This document shows, in pieces, positions 55,641 through 64,000 of a stretch of DNA of 64,000 bases. The DNA is from Isoetes taiwanensis (Eukaryota; Streptophyta; Lycopodiopsida; Isoetales; Isoetaceae): NCBI GenBank assembly GCA_021234155.1, contig JAJEKV010000873.1:1-64000 (forward strand), read 5' to 3'. The notes below the pieces were generated by a model, which saw only the letters and a program-made list of their open reading frames with translations, did no database searches and had not been told where the DNA came from. The position numbers and the translations under genes are program-made. Numbering within the stretch: position 1 is the stretch's first letter; each line of letters begins with the position of its first letter.

Positions 55641-57236
55641 AGTTAAGTAATCGATACATCTAACAAAACATCCCCATGTTTCGAGAGGAATTGGGACATA
55701 TGATTTGACCATCAAATGAGTTTTTAGAACTTAGAAGTACTTGGCAAATGGTCATTTACTTGGCATGCAACACTTTCTTTGAAGGGATTGACGTTCCAGT
55801 AATTCTTTACCTTGCTTGGTTTCTGTCGAATGCTTTAAAAGGAACGCATGTTTCTGTTAACAAAAGCATATCCATTTGCAATTGCAGGAAGATAATTTGA
55901 GATGCATCATACTACATCAACTTATTCTTCTATGCCAATGGTAGACACATCTAGGTAAATCTAACGAATTCACAAAATCCTTAAAAGAAAGGGTCTTGCA
56001 TCTGCCACCAGAGAAAGCCAGAATATACATGAGCCAAGTGGTTTCTCTTAAAAGAGGACGATAAATGATACAGCACATCCCCACGAGGAGGCAGAGCTTG
56101 TTCAACCTGTAATGCGTCTCTGGCATTTGATGACCCTGTTGTGGCATGAGGGCTGGTAGTTCATATTGGCAGTGGAGGCTTTGCTGTGTAATATATACAT
56201 AAGACTTGTCTATAAAGAAAAACAAATAAAACTTACTTCAAACGTTTTGGATCCTAAGCTCATCAAGAAATGCTTTCCCACTTATCAGACAGGTCTTCGT
56301 AATCGATTTGGCTTGAAGCTTTTGATGGACATAAATATCTTGAACATAAATAGATATCTTGAACATATCATGGACATAAATAGCTTTTCTTGAAGCTTAT
56401 CTACCTAAATATAGAATGAAATGTGTGCCATTGGCTTTAAGTTGTACAAGAAATTTATGGCAGCGGCCTTGGTTCCTAGCTCCCTTATGTTTATATTTAG
56501 GTAAATGAGTTGGGTCAATATTTCACGTACCGAGGTGGAGACGGGATCGTGTTTGTTCATGTCTTTTGGAATGCATGTGTTGAATTTGTTGTTTGGACTC
56601 ACTTGTTGGTTAACATGTCAAAATTTTCCATTTTGGGGTGATTTAACATGTGGACACTTAGTAATAGACGACATTCTCAACTATGGAAAATTCGAATCGC
56701 GTTTGTGTTTGGTTTTGTGATCAAAAAACAAAATATCAAATTCTCAAATGAATATCACAACATAGCAGAACATTCATTATTCATTTAGTTATGTATATAT
56801 ACCACGACTTAATGCTCTGAGCTATAATGAAGTTTTTCTTGAATTTCACTTTCCAGTAAATATAATTCCGCATCTCGCTAATATGCCAAAATTTTGATTG
56901 CATTCCAAATAAAGTAAAGCAAAAATAAGTAACACATTATTTCAAAACATAAAAAACTCTTAAAGAGTGTGTTGAAAAACCAATAATTAACTAAAACTTC
57001 ATGCTGCAACATAATGAGCTCGTTGTTCATACTAATAACCCCCTTGAGGGCAAGCTGCCAAGCCATCTGAAAGTAACACTTTGCAAGGAGGAAGGCCAGG
57101 CGTCTAAATTTGTAACGGATAGTCAAAAGTTCAGTGATAGTTGCCTGTGCCATGGCATGGACAATCAACACATCTATGTGGAAAGAGACGACCAATCAAC
57201 GCATGTTGAAAGAAAGACATGTATAGGCAATCATAT
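55641..57236. other. Spacer, no supported gene
   Basis: A minus-strand open stretch at 55,917-56,225 and one at 56,878-57,195 have no motif that I recognise. The latter lies just downstream of the OASTL-like exons but does not match that enzyme's C-terminus. Short repeated GACATAAATA units occur near 56,330-56,390. Confidence 0.3.
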
Positions 57237-57616
57237 CTTAATGTTTGGGTTCTTGTTATTTAAGAATTTAGCAATAGTACCACCTGTTCCAATTTGCGGT
57301 AATAAAAATATCCATGTCCATGTCACCGCAGGCGCAGGTATCATCCCAGATTTATGGACCAATTGTTTCAGAATGAACCTGGATAAATCTCTAGTCACTA
57401 CAGGTAGTTGGTTATGTCATATATAAAACTGAAGTACCCGCCTTGGGATTTGCAGTCATTGAATTGTTTAAGCATGTGTAAGAATTGGGAGTCTTCTTTG
57501 TAAAGTTTTCAGCCATCTGTGCAACATAAACGACTTCAGCTCCAAAAGCCCGAAGACGAATGTAATGGGAACTATCAAGTGATGATGGCAGTGCCAGGAT
57601 TAGCCATAGATCGAAC
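57237..57616 (-). pseudogene. O-acetylserine(thiol)lyase (cysteine synthase) pseudogene, two exons
   Basis: Minus-strand exon 57,616-57,438 follows a TTTTTGTAG acceptor and reads LRAFGAEVV and TPNSY, then QF- and ANPK-type residues split over frames, ending before a GT donor. After a roughly 60-bp intron, exon 57,378-57,237 starts after TATCCAG and reads VHSETIGP, a TAA stop, then IWDDT and MDIFITA, and in a shifted frame IGTGGTIAKF and KNPNIK. This is the order of plant OASTL (RAFGAE, TPN-Y, NPANPK, HYETTGPEIW, GTGGTI), a PLP enzyme of cysteine synthesis. A stop in the TGPEIW motif and at least three frameshifts disable it. The exons with the PLP lysine and the C-terminus were not found, so only a fragment remains. 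Because introns persist, it derives from a genomic duplication, not a processed copy. Beta-cyanoalanine synthase is an alternative source. Confidence 0.75.
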
Positions 57617-58208
57617 CTACAAAAATTCAATAAAGTCTTATGCATGTCTCAAAGCTAGACAATGTCAAAAGCAAACAACGCATCATCTGAATCAGTTTCC
57701 TTACCACAAGCCTATAATATTATGTACATCAAAAAAATAGGCGCCTTTCTTTTCTAAGAAATTTTGGAAGCCTAAACGTAGATCTGCACAAGCTAGATAT
57801 TGAATTCCCAGGTAAAAATCCTCCACTCCAAGTTTTTGCCCATCTTTATGCAATATAATTTTGGTAAAGAGCATCCATACATAGTGTATCAAGGCCAAGG
57901 CTGGTAGCTGCACCCTACAGTCTTCCATAAATTATAAGAGCAGGCAATTTAACAGTAGAAAACATAGATAATTGTGTCTTCACCTAGCATGCACTGCAAG
58001 TTCTAACGGACTACTATCTTCTGTTTCCATGTTACTCTTTACAACTCATGATAGCTCGCTAGGTGCAAGGGCTCATTAATATCTCTGTATTTAAAAAGGA
58101 AAACCAAGTACTAACATTAAGATTCATGCATTAGCATTAGGTATTTGAATCATCCACAAACCAGACAATAAAAATCAGATAAAGGGACATAATCAGGAGA
58201 ATAAACAT
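57617..58208. other. Spacer with an open minus-strand stretch
   Basis: Minus-strand 57,928-57,701 is open for 75 codons and contains IHYVWMLFTKIILHKDGQK and DLRLGFQNFLEKKGAYFFD, ending near a GTAAGG donor-like site. It lies directly upstream of the OASTL-like exons, but no OASTL N-terminal motif is present. Function unknown. Confidence 0.3.
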
Positions 58209-59445
58209 AAAAGGTTTTTCTCATCTTTTATACCTTATAATATCCAAAAAGCAAATAACTACAGAAGCTATCAATTCCTTCTTTCTACTATGAATTTGAG
58301 AAATGTATGAATTTGGACTGCTTCTAAAAGGATTGCATTTCACATGGCAAAGTCTTGGCTAATATGGAGTGTATGGAAGCGAAGGCGAAGAAAGGTCTTT
58401 TATGATAAGCGTATTTCTTCTCAGGTGGTGCTTCAAGAAATTCGTAAGAAGTTGTATAATTGCTTTCAGATCTCCAATTGGCCTGATCGTATTAAAATTC
58501 GAATATGGAGTGATCATCTAAAAGTGATTGATGCTTCAGGGACATTTCTTACTTCTGGAAGTACTTTGTAATATTTTGAGTGTATAATATGAAGTAAAAC
58601 ACGTTCTTCAAAAAAAAAAAAAATGTATGCCTAGCATTAATTGTAGATCTTTCATTGAGCTTTTCAACGGATGCTCTCGCCCAAAGAATGGAGCTTGATT
58701 TTGAAATGTCTAAGCAACTTTCTAATTGTGACAACAAATGTATTTTCTTGCATGTGACACATTTACCTTGGTTATTTCAAAAAATGGATGCCTAGCATCA
58801 TCTATGGGTCCTTTAGCAAGCTTCCCAATGAATTATCATCTCGGACAGACAATGGATCTTATTTGAGAGAATTACCTGCGTCATTCTAAATCTGCGTACA
58901 GAGAATTTAAAAGTTTTTCCTCATCTTTCACCTTATGATATCCAAAAAGCAAATAACCACTGAAACCAAGAGATGTGATCACGTGGATTCTTGCAACAAT
59001 CTAGAAATTTGTCAATATAATCCTTGCGTTCTATAAATGGTTACACCAAATCTAGAAACTGGCCACTTTGTTAGCATTTAGCAATTGTGAAGCAGCTATC
59101 AATACCTTGTTTTTTGACCCATTTCTACTATGAATTTCAGAAGTATATGCCTAGCATTAATTGTAGATCTTTTGGTGAGCTTTTCAACGGATGCTCTCGC
59201 CAAAAGAATGGAGCTGATTTTGAAAGTTATGGCCATATGTCTAAGCAGCTTTCTAACTGTGACAACAAATGTATTTCCTTCCATTTGACACATTTACCTT
59301 GTTTATTTCAAAAATGGGTGCCTAGCATCATCTACGGATCCTTTAGCAAGCTCCCCAATGAATTATCTTGGACAAACAATGGATCTTATTTAAGAGAGCT
59401 AGATGCGTCATTCTAAATTTGCAAGCAGAGGAGTTTATAATTCTG
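58209..59445. repeat. Tandem duplication, units about 390 and 540 bp plus insertions
   Basis: Both copies hold, in order, CTCATCTTT, ATATCCAAAAAGCAAATAAC, a GCTATCAAT stretch, TACTATGAATTT, CCTAGCATTAATTGTAGATC, TTTTCAACGGATGCTCTCGC, TGTGACAACAAATGTATTT, GACACATTTACCTTG, CCTAGCATCATCTA and TCATTCTAAAT. Copy 1 (58,209-58,907) is split by a LINE at 58,310-58,620. Copy 2 (58,908-59,445) has about 130 extra bases. Copy 2 keeps a plus-strand frame of 109 codons (59,087-59,416) ending KLPNELSWTNN and YLRELDASF, faintly LRR-like. That is too weak to call. Confidence 0.8.
58301..58629 (+). mobile_element. Short 5'-truncated LINE with 9-bp target duplication
   Basis: Insertion 58,310-58,620 is flanked by AAATGTATG at 58,301-58,309 and 58,621-58,629. 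It encodes only the LINE C-terminus (TASKRIAFHMAKSWLIWSVW, KRRRRKVFYD, VVLQEIRKKLYN, then a stop near 58,570), a short 3' UTR, and a poly(A) that ends the insert. The frame is intact over its whole length, which suggests a recent arrival. It interrupts copy 1 of the duplication but not copy 2. Confidence 0.9.
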
Positions 59446-59485
59446 AACTAAATGGTATAGGCTTGAGGTAAAAAATGGCATCCAT

Positions 59486-60191
59486 TACAATTAACTTTTT
59501 TTTTTTTTTTTTTTTGAAGGCAAGGTGGTTTTCTATTAATATAGAAGATGTTACACATTTGATCTTCCAAAATCAGATAGGAAGAATAAGCACAATGTAG
59601 CCCTGTTGGCCAGATAAATGATATGCTCAAACAGCTTCCCTACATCAATAACTGATGAGAAAGTACAAGTAACAGAATAATAAACCATTTTTCTTGAAAG
59701 CTTATGCAACCATTTTTGAGCCTGTAAGCGAAGGGTAACAAAAAGCGCGCTGAAGTATAACAATCCTCCAATTGCCCTCAAGCTTATTAGTACTTGAGTT
59801 TGACTCAGGCATATCAGAACCTGGTCTAAAGAGCTACAAGCATATCAGTACTTGAGCCATGTAAAAAGTTCCAAGCATAGCAGTACTTGAAACATTTTTA
59901 ATCCCTAGCTCGCATTTGTATACTACCAAAGGAAGATGCCACGTTAGTGGATTATCTGAAACCCCAGATTATGGCCGCTAGAAAGGAGGATAGTTACACG
60001 CAGCCAACAGATCTGATGATTGTTTTTGAGGAGGAGGAACAGTTCCAAGCCCTGCTAGCACTGCCATCCGCAACAATTTGCCCCATAAACCGGTTGCTTG
60101 GAGCAGCAAGAAGGGGAGACGGCCGCCTGCCCTAGCCGCTTCCGCCTAACCGCCCCATTCAAGTCTCGGTATAATCCCTACAATTAACTTT
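59486..60191 (-). mobile_element. Polyadenylated retroposon, source unknown
   Basis: A run of T at about 59,496-59,515 (a poly(A) on the minus strand) is preceded by TACAATTAAC (59,486-59,495). The same TACAATTAAC followed by TTT recurs at 60,179-60,191, giving a target duplication of 10-13 bp around an insert of about 680 bp. The minus-strand 5' part is GC-rich and the 3' part AT-rich. The pre-tail sequence ending ACCACCTTGCCTTC resembles a plant LINE 3' UTR, so a 5'-truncated LINE is likely. A processed transcript carried by LINE proteins is the alternative. No domain is recognised. Confidence 0.7.
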
Positions 60192-61753
60192 CAAGACCTC
60201 CATAAAATGCTTGCAATGGCAAAGTTAACATCATGCATGCATGGAGATCTACTTCAGGCAGAAGCTAACACACGTGTCCTGAATGAAATTAGAGAAGGAA
60301 TTTATTCTCTCCTATATATGTAGCTAAATCTAGAGCAAATTTTACCCTAGAACTAGACCAAGTGAAGCTGCCCTGCATGCAGACATTTACTAAAACATAG
60401 TTGGAATGTAGTTTACAAATGACATGTACCAAATAAATTGAAGATTTACCTTCAAATGTGGCTACGTCATTGCATTGCTCGCAGATTGATGCCTAATCAC
60501 GGCCCCCAAGATGAGGCAAAAACGTGGTGTGACAGCTTAGATAAAAGTTTCTGAAGTTGCAATGCGGGAGTTGCAATGCCAAAAGCGACACCCTGCAAGA
60601 TATGGTCGTTCTTGGTGGAGAGAAAATGTTTGTGAACATGATAAAAAATGTGACTCATATGCACATCTCCAAGAAGAGATATTCTGTGTGGTGTCTAGAT
60701 GCCTGCAACTAACTGTAGACTTCGGCTCTCAAGAATGTAAAAGACTGAGTGCACAATCGTGGATTAATGGTCCCACAAACAATAATCTGAGTACCCCATT
60801 AAAATCTGAAAAACCATCTGACATGCCAAAGACAAAAAGTGTATGGGACGCAGACCAGTAAAAGCCATCTGAATCAAGACATCACAAAGGGAATAAAAAG
60901 TGTATTACAATCTAGAAAAGCAAAAGATAGATTCAATTTACCTGGTTTATAGAGCTGACGATATATGGAAGATCCCACAAAACGAATAGGATATGTTCAA
61001 ATTATGTTAAAATTTCAAGGAAACGATCAATTTAGGACTGAAGGAGGCTGATTTGCCCTGGCTTCACTTCCCTCGGTTTACCCTGAGACCAGGAATGGAT
61101 GCCCATTGAATAAAAACAGTTAAGGTAATATCCATGCCAAGATTAACTACACTTTTGGCTACTGATATGCTTTTTTTATTTCACTGTGACAGCAACTTTG
61201 ACTTCTTAGTAAGCGACCAGTCGGCTTGATACACTCCCTTACCTTAATTTGTTCCAATCGAGACTTGATTCTCGTCTCTGGATAAGAATATACCTGGGTT
61301 TTTTGTTCTTGGCTTCACGGCCCACCGTGGATTGCTTTGCCAGAGATGAGGATCTTTAAAATTATAGCCAATTTGGGTAAATACGGCCTAGACAGAACCA
61401 TACCTGGCTTTTGGGTTCAGCAGAATGCTTTGAAGCGTGCATGGCGGGATTTGGCGATGCCGAGAGGATTCATCCAAGACAACAGATGGAGGAAAAGGGC
61501 AAAAGGCACGATTGCCCTTGTGACGCCCTTGGCTATCTCGCATTGCATTTTCTTCTGACCCATTTTCTAATTTTCATAACCGTAGAATTTAAAAAATGAT
61601 AATTCAATGGCTTTTAACAAGGCCACGTCGGGTTTAGCTGATGTGGACATGGTACGTGGATAGCTTAAAATTGCACAGAAGGTTGTAGGCTTGGTTGGCT
61701 GGCGTGCTAAAAATAAATAAAATAAAATTATTTAAAATTAATTACAATTAAAA
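60192..61753. other. Spacer, no supported gene
   Basis: Plus-strand frames at 60,562-60,861 and 61,337-61,599 are open but show no motif I recognise. Confidence 0.35.
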
Positions 61754-61782
61754 CTAGTAGCAGGTGCCCGGCGTTGCCAGGC
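61754..61782 (-). mobile_element. Helitron-like 3' terminus
   Basis: On the minus strand a GCCTGGC-AAC-GCCGGGC hairpin (61,782-61,766, one mismatch) is followed by ACCTGCTA and then CTAG (61,757-61,754), with T as the next base. A short GC hairpin about 10 bases before a terminal CTAG, inserted next to T, is the Helitron 3' signature. The body would extend to the right. I cannot place its 5' TC end, so the length and any captured genes are unknown. No Rep/helicase coding is seen to the right. Confidence 0.5.
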
Positions 61783-64000
61783 TTTGTTAGCAATATATGA
61801 GGTTGGGGATGTTATGTTAGTGTCATTTTTGTGAAAGAGGAAAAGAATCATCAAATAGCATGAATGCAAATGAAATTGTGCATAGGAATCTAAGATACCT
61901 TGGGTACATTGTCTAAGTTTTGAACTGCTCTTTGGGAGGCAAACGTTTTATTGCAAAGTTGTGATTAAGTGGAAGTCATTTTCGTAGAATGCATGACAAT
62001 TTGTATGCTTGAAACAATAATGCATTGTAGCAGTGGACGTATGTTTGTATTGTGTTATGCATAGTTATAGTTGTCATGTATGAAGGAAGAAAATGAACAC
62101 AATAAAGTGGTCTTTAGCAACAATTCAAGGAACGAAGCTTACGACATTGAACAAAATAAGCAATGTGCCTTAGAGAGGAAGTGCAATGCGTATGTATTGT
62201 CATGTAGCAGCTATTAAAAATGGCAGGCATTTTGTAGGATGTTATCCCCATAACGTATGTGTAGCTAAAGTTTAAGGAATAAGCATCAGGTTTAGAGAGG
62301 CCCTATATAAATAGAATAGAATAGAATAAAGGAAGGTGAGCGTCATCCAAGATGTGTATCAAGCATAAGCACCTTTATAAGTGTCTCTAATAGCATGTAA
62401 AATGCATTGATTCAAGTGCCTTGAATGCAAGATTATGAGGACTATCTTTACAGAAGGGCAAGGCTATATGTCTATTGAAGTAGTGGAACTAAGAGGTGCA
62501 TGACAGAGCCTTTCTTCTTCTATTCAACCCAAAATGATGCCGGACCAAGTAGACTTTTATATCCAAAAAGAAACTATCCAATTATGCCCCAATACAGTGA
62601 ATTCTACAGGGTCTAAATCCATGGCTATGGCATTTATTACCTCATATCTCAGCTCTATGTTTCGAACTTCTTCCAAAATGAGGAACGAGTACGGCTACCA
62701 CACTAATACTTCTCTGCATCTTCATATGGGCATGCAACTCTGTTGCGGCATGCTAAGTCTACTGCTAGCTCACATTGCTGAGATGAGCAAAAATATGGAT
62801 CCATAATCCTGAAACTAACTCGACTCGGGACATGTGACAACCAAATTATTGCCTTGGATTTAGCTAGAATACGCAGAGAAAAGATTGAAGAAAAGATCGA
62901 TGTCAACAGGCGGCAAGCTCGTACGAAAAAGGCAGCAGACAATAGCCTGCAGAAAGAAGAAAAAAAATGATAGAATCCATTATATATGTTCAGATAAGGC
63001 AAGGTAGCCATGTTAACATAACTATGAATTACAAAAACCTTATCGCGACGGCATCTTCACCAACTTCATTTATCTCAGATTTTATAGACCTTTTTGTGCT
63101 CATTGACATCCATGTTTAGTGTTGGGCTAATATGATGTTTAAATGTAGGTATCGATATTGAAAAGAAAGCGGATGTTGAAATGGAAGTGGTAGTGTAATG
63201 CAGCCTAATTTTGTGGTTTGCCAACGTTCTTAATCAAGGGGAATCCTAAATATTATTTTGCCCATGAAGTCAATTCTATAGACATTTTTAACTTATGAGA
63301 AATTGCTCACAATGTGATCCATGATTCATGATTCAAAGATCTAATTCAAATTTCGTCATTCCCTGCTGTTGGCATCCTCGAAGTTACTTGCATGATTGTA
63401 AATGTGGCCTAGGACACATGAAAGAAAACAAAAACTTGAAGTTTTTTTTTTTTTTTTTTGTCTTTTTCAATTGTTGAGGGTTGACCATGACTTTGTCCTT
63501 TTTTTTTCTCATTAGTATAGCATCTCTGTTTCAGACTCCTTTATGTTTACGAGCTGAGTCGATAAAGAGAGAACTTTTCTTTGATAGATGAGGAAATGTT
63601 CAAAAGTTCCTCATGTGTAAAGGATAAAGCAAAAATTACTTATTCGATCATTTTATGAGGGCAATATTATTTTGACCGTTTTGATTTTAAAGGCATATCA
63701 AGGCCATGCTTTCAACCCTTAAAAAAAGTGGCAAACGACAAAGTGTTATAGAGTTTGAACAAGTGGGAAAAAGAAAGAAATAAAGGCAGGCATGCTGCTC
63801 CCATTGATGAGCCCAGCAGAATCTACCTTCTCTTCATTGCTTCATGCTCGTAGCTACTTCGACATATCATCGAATTGTTGCGCAATGTTTTTGGAGAACC
63901 CAATGTTTTTTCTGTGCTAGCGAAGGAGAAACAGGGGAGGATAACAGTCTGTTGGCCTCATCTGAAACCATCCTCATTTTATACGTGAACGGGCACCTTG
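61783..64000. other. AT-rich right edge, no supported gene
   Basis: Some of this may be Helitron body. Notable only: a TAGAA microsatellite at 62,309-62,328, a copy of the ATTACAA...TTATCGCG sequence at 63,030-63,065, and a T-run at 63,440-63,459. Open frames at 62,534-62,806 (plus) and 62,703-63,011 (minus) overlap and neither carries a motif I know. Confidence 0.35.

Noticed and set aside
55917-56225. Minus-strand 102-codon frame, with a neighbouring frame that looks protein-like
   Set aside because: Neither frame has a recognisable motif or convincing splice signals on both sides, and the two overlap.
59087-59416. LRR-like wording in the second copy of the 58-59 kb duplication
   Set aside because: Only one weak LPNEL...LRELDASF segment is seen. 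No repeated leucine pattern, NB-ARC or TIR motif is present nearby.
62300-62335. Fourth SINE copy suggested by the TAGAA repeat at 62.3 kb
   Set aside because: The shared GTGGACGATAAAA core is missing, so it is only a microsatellite.
62534-63011. Overlapping plus and minus open frames at the right edge
   Set aside because: They cover each other on opposite strands and show no family motif. A hydrophobic N-terminal stretch in the minus frame is not enough.

Overview
This window comes from the nuclear genome of a land plant, most likely a vascular plant with a large, repeat-rich genome. Evidence: an intact plant-only cell-cycle inhibitor gene (KRP/ICK family) with four phase-consistent exons; plant-type LTR retrotransposons primed by tRNA-Asp and initiator-tRNA-Met sites; L1-type LINEs; tRNA-derived SINEs; and long AT-rich spacers. 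Nothing resembles an operon, a bacterial gene, a CRISPR array or an rRNA gene. I do not assign a species.

Layout. 0.3-0.4 kb: SINE tail. 0.76-11.8 kb: decayed 11-kb Ty3/gypsy element of Tat/Athila type (LTRs, tRNA-Asp-like primer site, gag, protease, RT, RNase H, integrase, then about 3.8 kb of post-integrase DNA). 11.88-14.53 kb: a 2.65-kb element with perfect 19-bp terminal inverted repeats, inserted in an older gypsy relic that resumes at 14.5-15.9 kb. 15.9-16.3 kb: an RNase H fragment of fungal-like Ty3 type. 16.5-18 kb: GA-rich and 60-bp repeats. 20.74-22.35 kb: a solo LTR with a perfect target duplication. 23.29-28.88 kb: a young Ty1/copia element with nearly identical LTRs but broken coding. 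30.7-31.8 kb: an unrecognised minus-strand locus with one in-frame stop. 31.8-35 kb: LINE-1 (plus). 35.3-40.6 kb: LINE-2 (minus), ending in a tail shared with the SINEs. 41.25-44.65 kb: LINE-3, a 5'-inverted (twin-primed) insertion with 16-bp target duplications. 48.8 kb: the best SINE copy. 49-50.5 kb: nested tandem repeats. 50.87-52.94 kb: the KRP gene and its promoter. 57.2-57.6 kb: O-acetylserine(thiol)lyase pseudogene. 58.2-59.4 kb: a tandem duplication split by a short LINE. 59.5-60.2 kb: a polyadenylated retroposon. 61.75 kb: a Helitron-like 3' end.

The only convincingly functional host gene is KRP. A cluster of four AACGG cores (MSA-type, read by MYB3R factors) lies about 70-120 bp upstream of its TATA-like box, which suggests cell-cycle-phase control of a CDK inhibitor. 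Nearly everything else is a layered record of transposition: LINE machinery that plausibly also moves the SINEs and the polyadenylated retroposon, and LTR elements that no longer encode complete products.

All exon boundaries and element ends were read by eye from the sequence. Family names rest on remembered motifs, not on a database search.
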